Shown one piece after another: positions 18,039 through 25,791 of a stretch of 64,000 nucleotides of DNA; position 1 is the stretch's first letter, and each line of letters starts with the position of its first letter. The notes beneath the pieces are model-generated. The model did not search any database and was not told the origin of the DNA. It was given only the letters and a program-made list of their open reading frames with translations. The translations under genes and the position numbers were made by a program. The DNA is from Mycobacterium xenopi (GTDB taxonomy: Bacteria > Actinomycetota > Actinomycetes > Mycobacteriales > Mycobacteriaceae), in contig NZ_AP022314.1 of assembly GCF_009936235.1 (NCBI RefSeq), positions 1,612,001-1,676,000 on the forward strand. Direction: 5' to 3'.

Positions 18039-19895
18039 ATGGCTGGATCCACCACGCTGCTTCGCATCGCCACCGCGGGCTCGGTCGACGACGGCAAGTC
18101 CACGCTGATCGGGCGGCTGCTCTACGACTCCAAGGCCATGATGGAAGACCAGTGGGCGTCGGTGGAGCGCACGTCCAAAGAGCGCGGCCACGACTACACC
18201 GACCTGGCACTGGTCACCGACGGTCTGCGGGCCGAACGCGAGCAGGGGATCACCATCGACGTCGCATACCGCTACTTCTCCACGCCCAAGCGGAAATTCA
18301 TCATCGCCGATACCCCAGGACACATCCAGTACACCCGCAACATGGTGACCGGGGCATCCACCGCACAGTTGGCGGTGGTGCTGGTCGACGCTCGCCACGG
18401 TCTTCGCGAACAGTCGCGTCGCCACACGTTTTTGGCATCGCTGCTGGGCATCCGCCACATTGTGCTGGCCGTCAACAAGATGGACCTGATCGACTGGAGC
18501 CAAGAGAAGTTCGAGACGATCCGCGACGAGTTCCACGCTTTCGCGGCCCGGCTGGACGTGCACGACGTGGTCACCATCCCGATGTCGGCGCTGCACGGCG
18601 ACAACGTGGTGACCAAGTCGGAGCGCGCGCCGTGGTACGACGGTCCCGCACTGCTGCCATATCTGGAAGAGGTGTACATCGCCGGCGACCGCAATCTGGT
18701 CGACGTCCGGTTCCCGGTGCAGTACGTCATCCGGCCGCAGACTAGCCAACATCAAGACCACCGCAGCTACGCGGGCAGCATGGCCAGCGGAGTGATGCGA
18801 CCGGGCGACGAAGTCGTGGTCCTGCCCAGCGGCAAGACCACCAGGATCACCGCGATCGACGGTCCCAGTGGCCCAGTGGCGGAAGCATTTCCGCCGATGG
18901 CTATCTCCGTCAGGCTCGCCGACGACCTGGACATCTCACGTGGCGACATGATCGCCCGGCCCACCAACCAGCCACGTGTGGCCCACGAGTTCGACGCGAC
19001 CGTGTGCTGGATGGCCGATTCCTCGGCCCTGGAGCCTGGCCGCGAGTACCTGATCAAACACACCACCCGCACCACACGCGCGAAGGTGACTGAGCTGGCC
19101 TACCGGCTTGACGTCAACACCCTTCACCGCGACAAAAGTGCGACAGCGTTGACGCTCAACGAACTTGGCCGCGTCACATTGCGCACCCAGGAACCTTTGC
19201 TGCTTGACGAGTACACCCGCAACACCAGCACGGGATCGTTCATCCTCATCGACCCCTACACCAACGGGACCGTCGCCGCCGGCATGGTGTTGCGTGACGC
19301 CTCTGCCCGCACACCGAGCCCGAACACCGTGCGGCACAAGTCGTTGGTGACCGCAGAAGATCGGCTGACCGGACGTGGGCGCACCGTATGGTTCACCGGA
19401 CTGTCCGGATCGGGCAAGTCGTCGGTCGCCATGTTGGTGGAGCGGAAGCTTCTTGAAAAGGGCGTTCCCGCTTACGTTCTCGACGGCGACAACTTGCGGC
19501 ACGGCCTCAACGCCGACCTCGGGTTCAGCATGGCCGACCGCGCCGAAAACCTGCGCCGGCTGGCGCATGTGGCGGTGCTGCTCGCCGATTGTGGGCAGAC
19601 CGTGCTGGTGCCGGCGATCAGCCCGCTAGAAGAGCACCGCGAGCTTGCCCGTCGGGTGCACGCCGAGGCCGGAATCGACTTCTTCGAGGTGTTCTGTGAC
19701 ACCCCGCTCGAAGACTGTGAGCGACGCGACCCGAAGGGCTTGTATGCCAAGGCCCGGGCTGGCGAGATCACGCATTTCACCGGCATCGACAGCCCCTACC
19801 AGCGGCCCAAGAACCCGGATTTGCGGCTCACCCCCGAGAGGAGCGTCGACGAACTGGCGCAGCAAGTCATCGACCTACTCGAGTCCCGCCGGTGA
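18039..19895 (+). CDS. cysN: Sulfate adenylyltransferase GTPase / APS kinase fusion CysNC
   Basis: 618 aa (M. tuberculosis Rv1286: 614). N-terminal EF-Tu-like GTPase with G1 GSVDDGKST (residues ~15), DTPGH (~93) and NKMD (~148). The C-terminal APS kinase has P-loop GLSGSGKSS (~454) and DGDNLRHGLN. It drives APS formation with CysD and phosphorylates APS to PAPS. ATG at 18039 overlaps the cysD stop; an upstream in-frame extension into the insertion sequence is fortuitous. With CysD disrupted, only the APS kinase half would have an independent role, and it would lack APS from this pathway. Confidence 0.92.
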   Translation: MAGSTTLLRIATAGSVDDGKSTLIGRLLYDSKAMMEDQWASVERTSKERGHDYTDLALVTDGLRAEREQGITIDVAYRYFSTPKRKFIIADTPGHIQYTRNMVTGASTAQLAVVLVDARHGLREQSRRHTFLASLLGIRHIVLAVNKMDLIDWSQEKFETIRDEFHAFAARLDVHDVVTIPMSALHGDNVVTKSERAPWYDGPALLPYLEEVYIAGDRNLVDVRFPVQYVIRPQTSQHQDHRSYAGSMASGVMRPGDEVVVLPSGKTTRITAIDGPSGPVAEAFPPMAISVRLADDLDISRGDMIARPTNQPRVAHEFDATVCWMADSSALEPGREYLIKHTTRTTRAKVTELAYRLDVNTLHRDKSATALTLNELGRVTLRTQEPLLLDEYTRNTSTGSFILIDPYTNGTVAAGMVLRDASARTPSPNTVRHKSLVTAEDRLTGRGRTVWFTGLSGSGKSSVAMLVERKLLEKGVPAYVLDGDNLRHGLNADLGFSMADRAENLRRLAHVAVLLADCGQTVLVPAISPLEEHRELARRVHAEAGIDFFEVFCDTPLEDCERRDPKGLYAKARAGEITHFTGIDSPYQRPKNPDLRLTPERSVDELAQQVIDLLESRR

Positions 19896-20620
19896 GCGAT
19901 CACGAGCTGGCCGCCCGGTTGGCCACCCAGGCCGGAGAGCTGCTGCTAGCGGTGCGCAACGAGCTCGCGGGAGCACCCGCTGCTGAACGAAAAGCCGCAG
20001 GCGACAAGCGATCGCACGACTTCTTGATGGAGGCACTGGCCAGGGCGCGGCCCGAAGATGCCGTGCTGTCCGAAGAAGGCGACGACGACGCACTGCGATT
20101 AGGGGCTGAGCGGGTCTGGATCGTCGACCCGTTGGACGGCACGCGGGAGTTCTCCGAACCGGGCCGCGAGGACTGGGCGGTCCACGTGGCGCTGTGGGAA
20201 TCCGGGGAACTCGTCGCAGGTGCCGTCGCGCTGCCCGCTCAGGGTCGTACCCTGGCCACGCCGCACGTCGCAGCCTCGCCGGCACACCGCGGCCCGCCAC
20301 GCGTCGTCGTCTCACGCACCCGCCCGCCGGCGATTGCACTGCAAGTGCGTGACCAACTCGCCGGCACCCTGGTGGAACTCGGCTCGGCTGGTGCCAAAGT
20401 CGCCGCGATCATCCACGGCCTGGCCGACGTGTACGTCCACGCCGGCGGGCAGTACGAATGGGACTCGGCGGCACCGGTCGCGGTGGCTCGCGCGGCCGGC
20501 CTGCATACCTCGCGTATCGACGGGTCGGCGCTGGTCTACAACCAACCCGATCCGCTGCTTCCCGATCTGCTGGTGTGCCGGCCCGAGCACGCCGAGGCGG
20601 TGCTGGCCGTCACCGGTTGA
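19892..20620 (+). CDS. CysQ-like 3'-phosphoadenosine 5'-phosphate phosphatase (inositol phosphatase family)
   Basis: 242 aa with GTG start overlapping the cysN stop (GTGA). Inositol-monophosphatase-family motifs: LSEEGDDD (~50-57, metal Glu), WIVDPLDGTREF (~77-88, metal Asp residues) and GGQYEWDSAAP (~189-199). The spacing resembles M. tuberculosis CysQ (Rv2131c), of which this seems a shorter paralog or relocated copy. It probably removes the 3' phosphate from PAP/PAPS, fitting its place directly behind CysNC. Coupling to cysN by overlap supports one operon for PAPS production and recycling. Confidence 0.85.
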   Translation: MSDHELAARLATQAGELLLAVRNELAGAPAAERKAAGDKRSHDFLMEALARARPEDAVLSEEGDDDALRLGAERVWIVDPLDGTREFSEPGREDWAVHVALWESGELVAGAVALPAQGRTLATPHVAASPAHRGPPRVVVSRTRPPAIALQVRDQLAGTLVELGSAGAKVAAIIHGLADVYVHAGGQYEWDSAAPVAVARAAGLHTSRIDGSALVYNQPDPLLPDLLVCRPEHAEAVLAVTG

Positions 20621-20650
20621 TGCTGCGATGCCGGTGGCAGAATTCAGGTC

Positions 20651-21133
20651 GTGCGCATGTCGGCCAAGGCGGAATACGCGGTCCGGGCGATGATCCAGCT
20701 CGCCACGGTCGATAGCGGTGAGCTTGTCAAGACCGATGACCTGGCTCATGCGCAGGGCATACCGCCGCAATTTCTCGTCGACATCCTCTCCGACCTGCGT
20801 ACCGACCGCCTGGTCCGAAGCCACCGGGGCCGCGACGGCGGATATGAGCTAGCCCGGCCGGGCACCGAGATCAGCATCGCTGACGTGCTGCGCTGTATCG
20901 ACGGTCCGCTGGCCAGTGTGCGCGACATCGGGCTGGGCGACCTGCCCTATTCCGGGCCGACGGCCGCGCTGACCGATGTGTGGCGGGCGCTGCGCGCGAG
21001 CATGCGCTCGGTGCTGGAGGAAACGACCCTGGCCGACGTGGCCGCGGGCACGCTGCCCAAGCATGTCAAACAACTCGCCGACGACTACCGCGCTCAGGAA
21101 AAGAAGCGGCACGGCCCGCGCAGCGCCAGCTGA
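20651..21133 (+). CDS. Rrf2-family transcriptional regulator (Rv1287-like)
   Basis: 160 aa. The Rrf2 winged helix begins MRMSAKAEYAVRAMIQLA, with recognition elements QGIPPQFLVDILSDLRTDRLVRSHRGRDGGYELARP. Family members such as IscR and CymR control Fe-S or cysteine/sulfur genes. I do not see the three-Cys cluster-binding motif: only one Cys (LRCIDG, ~77) is present. Placement behind cysN-cysQ suggests it senses sulfur status, as proposed for other Rrf2 proteins in cys loci (inference). GTG at 20651 or ATG at 20657 may be the start. Confidence 0.85.
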   Translation: MRMSAKAEYAVRAMIQLATVDSGELVKTDDLAHAQGIPPQFLVDILSDLRTDRLVRSHRGRDGGYELARPGTEISIADVLRCIDGPLASVRDIGLGDLPYSGPTAALTDVWRALRASMRSVLEETTLADVAAGTLPKHVKQLADDYRAQEKKRHGPRSAS

Positions 21134-21523
21134 TCAGCCGCTCGAGCCGTAGGGGCGAGTGAGGATCTCCAGGTGGTGGCCATTCGGGTCGCGGAAGTAG
21201 ACGCCGCGGCCGCCATGGTTGCGGTTGATCTCCCCGGGTCGTTCCCCGCGCGGATCAGCCCAGTGCTGCATGCCGCGCGCGCAGATCTTGCCGTAGATCG
21301 CATCAAAGTCGTCCTCCGACACGAGGAATGCGTAGTGCTGGGGCCGGATCTCTTCCCCCTCGGGCACGTCGGCGTAGTCGAGGGTGGCGCCGTGTTCGAG
21401 GGTGACGGCCATGAACCGGCCCACCGGCACTGGGTCCGGCAGCCCGAACAACTCGGTGAGAAACTGCGCGGATGCCTTCTTGTCGCGCGCCGCGACGATA
21501 GTGTGGTTGAAACTGATACCCAT
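21134..21523 (-). CDS. VOC-superfamily (glyoxalase/dioxygenase fold) protein
   Basis: 129 aa. Starts MGISFNHTIVAARDKKASAQFL (His6-region metal ligand of the first beta-alpha-beta module) and ends GVYFRDPNGHHLEILTRPYG (the typical FRDPDGHxxE ending with a metal Glu). The fold serves glyoxalases, extradiol dioxygenases and fosfomycin-resistance proteins; nothing here specifies the reaction. Its stop abuts the convergent Rrf2 stop. Its upstream side is the inverted-repeat edge of the IS1634-like element, so part of its promoter region may have been displaced. Confidence 0.75.
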   Translation of the reverse strand: MGISFNHTIVAARDKKASAQFLTELFGLPDPVPVGRFMAVTLEHGATLDYADVPEGEEIRPQHYAFLVSEDDFDAIYGKICARGMQHWADPRGERPGEINRNHGGRGVYFRDPNGHHLEILTRPYGSSG

Positions 21524-21576
21524 TGCCCCTCCCAGTCAACCACTCCCGTTGGCTCTACGCGAGTTCCCTTTACGCG

Positions 21577-21603
21577 AGCGGGCGCTGGCACTTCGTGCCC
21601 GCT
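21577..21603. repeat. Nested palindrome at the left edge of the IS1634-like element
   Basis: AGCGGGC (21577-21583) pairs with GCCCGCT (21597-21603), enclosing GGCAC-TTC-GTGCC (21587-21599). The last bases overlap the CTAG at the start of the insertion sequence. A similar GGCAC-TCGC-GTGCC palindrome lies just beyond the other end, at 23581-23594. It could be a terminator hairpin or a preferred insertion target. Confidence 0.55.
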
Positions 21604-23573
21604 AGTCCGAAGTTCCCCCTGGTAAGGGGTATCTGAACTACGCATGTGGTGCTGTGCAGGTGTTTTGCGTCTGCTTCCAGTGGATTATGTAGGCATGTAT
21701 TGAGTAGATTTGTCGGCGTGTCATCGCTGTAATAGCGGGGATATGCAAGATTGATGTGATATGAAGTAGACATGTACGTGGCTCGGGTGCCGAACCGGGG
21801 GTCGCCACCGGCGATCCTGCTGCGCGAAAGCTACCGCGAGGGCGGCAAGGTGAAAAACCGCACCTTGGCCAATCTGACCCGCTGGCCGCAGGACAAGGTT
21901 GAGGCGTTGTCGCGGGTGCTCAAGGGGCAGCCTGCCGGGCAGGATTTGGCCGAGGCGTTTGACGTCACCCGCAGCCTGCCGCACGGGCACGTGGCCGCGG
22001 TGCTGGGCACCGCCCGACGGCTGGGCATCGAGGAACTGATCGACCCGACCCCGTCGCGGCGGCGTGATCTGGTGGTCGCGAGGCTGGTGGCGCAGGTGAT
22101 TGACCCCGGCTCCAAGCTGGCATTCGCGCGCGGGCTGCGCGCCGAGACCGCCACCAGTTCCCTCGGTGAGGTGCTCGGGCTGTCGGGCTGTGACGAGGAT
22201 GACCTGTATGCCGCGATGGACTGGGCGCTGGCCCGCAAGGACGGGATCGAAAACGCTTTGGCCGCACGGCATCTGACTGATGGGACGCTGGTGCTCTATG
22301 ACGTGTCCTCGGCGGCGTTTGAGGGCCGCACCTGCCCGCTGGGCAAAATCGGGCACGCCCGCGACGGGGTCAAAGGCAGGTTGCAGATCGTCTACGGGCT
22401 GCTGTGCTCGCCGGCCGGGATACCGATCGCCATTGAGGTGTTCGAGGGCAACACCGCCGACCCGAAAACGCTGGCCGCCCAGATCACCAAACTCAAAACC
22501 CGCTTCGGGCTGTCCAACATCGCCCTGGTGGGCGATCGAGGCATGATCACCAGCGCCCGCATCGACAAAGAGCTACGCCCAGCACAGCTGGATTGGATCA
22601 GCGCATTGCGCGCCCCACAGATCAACGCCCTGGTCAACCAGGGCGCGCTGCAGCTGTCGCTGTTTGACCAGCAGAACCTGTTCGAAATCACCCATCCCGA
22701 CTACCCCGGCGAGCGGCTGGTGTGCTGCCACAACCCGGCGCTGGCCCACCAGCGCGCCCGCAAACGCGACGAGCTGCTGGCGGCCACCGAGGCAGAACTG
22801 GCCAAGATCGCCGCGGCCACCAGCCGGGCCCGCCGGCCGTTGCGCGGCAAAGACACCATCGCCCTCAAAGTGGGCACGGTGCGCAACAAATTCAAAATGG
22901 CCAAGCACTTTGACCTGCAGATCAGCGACGACTCATTGACCTTCACCCGCAAGTCCGATCAGATCGCCGCCGAGGCCGCCCTGGATGGCATCTACGTGCT
23001 GCGCACCAGCCTGCCCGACCACAGCCTGGGCCGCGATGACGTGGTGGGCCGCTACAAAGACCTCGCCGACGTCGAGCGGTTCTTTCGCACCCTCAACAGC
23101 GAACTCGATGTGCGCCCCATCCGCCACCGGCTCGCCGATCGAGTGCGCGCACACCTGTTCTTACGCATGCTGTCCTACTACATCAGCTGGCACATGAAAC
23201 AAGCCCTAGCCCCAATCCTGTTCGCCGACAACGACAAACCCGCCGCCGCCGCCAAACGCGCCGACCCCGTCGCCCCCGCCCAACGCTCCGATAAAGCCCT
23301 CGCCAAGGCCGCCCGCAAACGCACCGAAGACAACTACCCGGTGCACAGCTTCACCAGCCTGCTCGCCGACCTGGCCACCATCTGCGCCAACACGATTCAA
23401 CCCACCCACGACCTGCCGGCATTCACCAAAATCACCAACCCCACCCCACTGCAACGGCGAGCCTTCGAACTGCTCGACATCTCCCACCGCCACGGCCTGA
23501 CGTAGCCAGTACCCACCACAAAACCCCAGGTCAATCCCACAATCGCGCCCAACCAGGAGGAACTTCGGGCTAG
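21602..23573. mobile_element. IS1634-like (IS4-superfamily) insertion sequence
   Basis: Ends are 21-bp inverted repeats CTAGYCCGAAGTTCCYCCTGG (21602-21622 and 23553-23573, two mismatches). GCTAG is present at both boundaries, so either CTAG belongs to the repeat or it is a short target duplication; I cannot decide from one copy. It contains one transposase gene on the plus strand. The element separates the VOC gene from a block of accessory genes not found at this place in M. tuberculosis. Confidence 0.82.
21772..23505 (+). CDS. IS1634-family transposase
   Basis: 577 aa, one uninterrupted frame. DDE residues read from the family pattern: Asp177 in LYDVSSAAFEG, Asp255 in LVGDRGMIT and Glu435 in YKDLADVERFFRTLNSEL, followed by RPIRHRLADRVRAHLFL typical of IS1634/IS1549 relatives. 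An insertion domain lies between the second Asp and the Glu, as in IS4-superfamily enzymes. The C-terminus is Ala/Lys-rich (~485-520). Intact, so the element may still be active. Confidence 0.88.
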   Translation: MYVARVPNRGSPPAILLRESYREGGKVKNRTLANLTRWPQDKVEALSRVLKGQPAGQDLAEAFDVTRSLPHGHVAAVLGTARRLGIEELIDPTPSRRRDLVVARLVAQVIDPGSKLAFARGLRAETATSSLGEVLGLSGCDEDDLYAAMDWALARKDGIENALAARHLTDGTLVLYDVSSAAFEGRTCPLGKIGHARDGVKGRLQIVYGLLCSPAGIPIAIEVFEGNTADPKTLAAQITKLKTRFGLSNIALVGDRGMITSARIDKELRPAQLDWISALRAPQINALVNQGALQLSLFDQQNLFEITHPDYPGERLVCCHNPALAHQRARKRDELLAATEAELAKIAAATSRARRPLRGKDTIALKVGTVRNKFKMAKHFDLQISDDSLTFTRKSDQIAAEAALDGIYVLRTSLPDHSLGRDDVVGRYKDLADVERFFRTLNSELDVRPIRHRLADRVRAHLFLRMLSYYISWHMKQALAPILFADNDKPAAAAKRADPVAPAQRSDKALAKAARKRTEDNYPVHSFTSLLADLATICANTIQPTHDLPAFTKITNPTPLQRRAFELLDISHRHGLT

Positions 23574-23630
23574 ACAGCCTGGCACTCGCGTGCCGAAAAC
23601 ACCGCCGTCAGCAGCTGAATCGCATGGCAT

Positions 23631-24404
23631 TTAGGGCGATTGAGTCCAGTTCTGTCGGACGTATTTCTCAACCTCTGTGCGCTCCAAGCTAAAGTGTTCA
23701 TGCGCCAACTTGAGATGCTCGTCGCGCAGTCGCAAAACATCGTTCCACATATTCCTGATCGGTGTCGTAACTGGCCGCTGACCGTCCAAGATTGGCCTTG
23801 TGATAGATGGGATCCCCTGCTGTCGAATCGTATTGATTCCGTTGTTGATCTGGCCTACTGCTGGATACATGGCCGTACCATGAAGCAGGTAGAGGGCAAC
23901 AAACAGCGGTGGCTCGATTCGGTCCATCCACTTCGCCATAAACTTCTCTATCTGCTCGTGAATCTCGTCTCCGTACGTCTTCACCGGCGCTGTAATCGAA
24001 GCGGGGCTGCGCTGCTCAACCGGGTTGAATGTGGGTTCCAGGTCATCGAGATAGTTGATGAGAGAACGAAAGTCGATCTGTAGGCTGACGAGTGCCCCCC
24101 AAAGGTCACCTAGTGCCGTCATGCATTCTCGTCGCCTAGTGACTTCATGGTCCACAAGCCGCGCCAGGTGGCCGCGCTGTGCTTCGTGCCGTGCGCGGAT
24201 CGACTCTCGCAGCGCCACCACCACAGCGGCGAGTGTTGCTATCCCTGCGAGCCATTCAGCCAGCGGTCCCCACTGCGGGGCTCCCCATTGCGCTCCGACA
24301 CCGGCACCGAGAAGAAAGATCAGGGCCAGCGCGCCGACGATGCCGGTGACTATCAGCCAAGGCGACGGCGCGTTGCCGCCGCTGGTACGTGGGTCTGCGG
24401 TCAT
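23631..24404 (-). CDS. Hypothetical protein with two N-terminal membrane segments
   Basis: 257 aa from ATG at 24404 (MTADPRTSGGNAPSP). Two hydrophobic segments (LIVTGIVGALALIFLLGAGV and AEWLAGIATLAAVVVAL) form a hairpin, followed by ~190 mainly helical, charged residues. No family recognised. An in-frame start at 24485 would overlap the DUF732 gene. Codon use is less GC-biased than the core genes, fitting an accessory gene. It lies just downstream of the IS1634-like element. Confidence 0.55.
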   Translation of the reverse strand: MTADPRTSGGNAPSPWLIVTGIVGALALIFLLGAGVGAQWGAPQWGPLAEWLAGIATLAAVVVALRESIRARHEAQRGHLARLVDHEVTRRRECMTALGDLWGALVSLQIDFRSLINYLDDLEPTFNPVEQRSPASITAPVKTYGDEIHEQIEKFMAKWMDRIEPPLFVALYLLHGTAMYPAVGQINNGINTIRQQGIPSITRPILDGQRPVTTPIRNMWNDVLRLRDEHLKLAHEHFSLERTEVEKYVRQNWTQSP

Positions 24405-24466
24405 GGTGGCAAGTGAATCAGGGACCGCTGGGGGGTTAGCGGTGACACGCTTGACCCACACGCCGC

Positions 24467-24808
24467 TCAGAGTGTGTCGGGACAAATCGCGAACTGAGCT
24501 GCCGACACCAGATTGGCTGCCTGCTTATCGGTGATGCGCGGCATCTCCCGGTAAATCTGATCGGCCACGGCCACTGGGGTGTTTCCGTTGTGGAGTTCGG
24601 TGCAGATATCCTGCCCCAGCTCGATAGCGTCCTGTCGGCTGATCGGGCGACCCATCAATGCCGACAAGTCGATCCCGTACCAGTTCAGCCTGGCAAGGAA
24701 ATCAGTGCCGGGATCGGCGCCGGCCTGAGCAGGTTGCAAGGCAGCCACGTTCACGGCGAGCGCGACTCCGACCAGAGTGCTGATCAACATTCTCCGAGTG
24801 GTGCTCAT
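24467..24808 (-). CDS. Secreted DUF732 protein
   Basis: 113 aa. An N-terminal signal peptide (MSTTRRMLISTLVGVALAVNVAAL, cleavage near AQAGADP) is followed by a DUF732-type domain: FLARLNWYGIDLS, a GQDICTEL Cys near residue 70 and a second Cys near the C-terminus (FAICPDTL), likely one disulfide. DUF732 proteins are small secreted mycobacterial proteins of unknown function, usually in many paralogs. Start ATG at 24808. Confidence 0.7.
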   Translation of the reverse strand: MSTTRRMLISTLVGVALAVNVAALQPAQAGADPGTDFLARLNWYGIDLSALMGRPISRQDAIELGQDICTELHNGNTPVAVADQIYREMPRITDKQAANLVSAAQFAICPDTL

Positions 24809-24904
24809 ATTGTCATGATGTGCGATTCCGGAATGATCAATGGATTAAATTGCCCCAATTCACTTCCCACCCGGGGCCGCGTCACAAAGCCCTACCCTTG
24901 TTTC

Positions 24905-25129
24905 ATGCCCGCAGTCGGCGAACTGGTCCGCGATGGCAAGTGGATGATTCGGCCGCCGCAGCACAGCCCACGCGGTCACCGGCCAGCGTCCTGGCCGCGT
25001 GCTGGTCGGTCACAAGGTGTGTTCGTGCGGTGGGCATACGTCTTGGGGCTGTGATTGTGGCGCGGTGGTTACGCGCCGCCCCTAGCTGGGGGCTACCGGG
25101 TGCTCCACGGTCCCGACGCGCGGTGCGTA
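24905..25129 (+). pseudogene. Decayed small Cys/His-rich mycobacterial protein gene
   Basis: Three frames read one after another give a protein of a type I recall in mycobacteria: MPAVGELVRDGKWMIRPPQ (frame from 24905), then RVLVGHKVCSCGGHTSWGCD, then YAPPLAGGYRVLHGPDA. The first shift lies near 24990-25000 and the second at GTTAC near 25069-25073, where one T seems missing. The Cys pattern CSC...CDC suggests a zinc-binding module. No single long frame covers it and the 3' limit is unclear. Family recognition is from memory, so confidence is modest. Confidence 0.42.
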
Positions 25130-25151
25130 GAGGCTCACCGACCTATTCCTG

Positions 25152-25487
25152 TTATTGCTCTTGTGCTCTGGGTGTATTCCAGTCCACGAGCCGCATCCGC
25201 ACGTCAACACTCGGCCCGAGTCTCTGCTTCAGGACGTGACGGAAGCTCCACTGATGCGAGGCCTGCTCGGCTAAGCGTCGACACACCTGCTGCACCGAAT
25301 CGACCGGCTGGTATTCGTAGTCGGTGTCGCCGCGCCCCTCCAGGCTTTCCGTTGCGGAAGCGACTGGTACCTCATTCTCCATGAGCACAACCGCGATCTG
25401 GCGCTTGTCCAGCAGCACCACCCAGCGCATCCCTTCGGGCAGTTCGGGCAGGGTCGAGGTCGTTTCGTTGCTGGACGGATACGTCAT
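25152..25487 (-). CDS. Hypothetical protein
   Basis: 111 aa, soluble, acidic in the middle. MTYPSSNETTSTLPELPEG is followed by MRWVVLLDKRQIAVVLMENEVPVASA, which looks like paired beta strands, then a helical C-terminus. No family recognised. It is downstream of, and probably in the same transcript as, the small membrane protein and the WXG-like protein, so it could be an accessory or immunity factor of that cluster (inference). Confidence 0.5.
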   Translation of the reverse strand: MTYPSSNETTSTLPELPEGMRWVVLLDKRQIAVVLMENEVPVASATESLEGRGDTDYEYQPVDSVQQVCRRLAEQASHQWSFRHVLKQRLGPSVDVRMRLVDWNTPRAQEQ

Positions 25488-25499
25488 GTGCTGCCCACG

Positions 25500-25787
25500 C
25501 TATCGCCCTGGCCGGGCCTTTGACCGCCGGAGCCAGTCGTAGCCAAATCCACCGACGGTGACTAGCGCCGCGAGTGTTAAGGCAATCCCGTTTACCCAAC
25601 GGTCCTGTGGCGTGATGATGAAGTCGACAGCAAGCCAGACCGCTGCCAAAACCGGCAGTACATATAGGACGATGCGAAGTCGACGCTGTGCATTGTCGCC
25701 GCGGCGGACCTGCTGGATTAAGACAAAGGCAAGGGCAACGCCGAGCACGGCGGCGAGGATTGCGAACGCTATGGGATGTACGTGCAT
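25500..25787 (-). CDS. Small membrane protein with three predicted helices
   Basis: 95 aa from ATG at 25787 (MHVHPIAFAILAAVLG), 4 nt after the stop of the WXG-like gene. Hydrophobic segments: IAFAILAAVLGVALAFVLI, IVLYVLPVLAAVWLAVDFII and NGIALTLAALVTVGGFGY. No family recognised. A small multi-pass protein right behind a putative type VII effector with a hydrophobic C-terminus is the usual position for an immunity protein, but this is context only. Confidence 0.55.
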   Translation of the reverse strand: MHVHPIAFAILAAVLGVALAFVLIQQVRRGDNAQRRLRIVLYVLPVLAAVWLAVDFIITPQDRWVNGIALTLAALVTVGGFGYDWLRRSKARPGR

Positions 25788-25791
25788 CGCG

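Larger units (their letters stand above)
15913..18039 (+). pseudogene. cysD: Sulfate adenylyltransferase subunit CysD, split by an IS630-family element
   Basis: CysD makes adenosine 5'-phosphosulfate from ATP and sulfate with GTPase help from CysN. The 5' part (15913-16617) encodes residues 1-235 with the PP-loop SGGKDS (~53), and ends at GMLL. The 3' part (17803-18039) continues AVHRYMQPRPGEK and ends GMEDRKRQGYF. Removing 16618-17800 plus one TA copy restores GMLL-AVHRYMQP with no change, so the gene was intact before insertion. Both fragments lack the other's conserved region, so enzyme activity should be lost. The stop overlaps the cysN start (TGATG), so cysN expression may also suffer polar effects. 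Confidence 0.92.
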
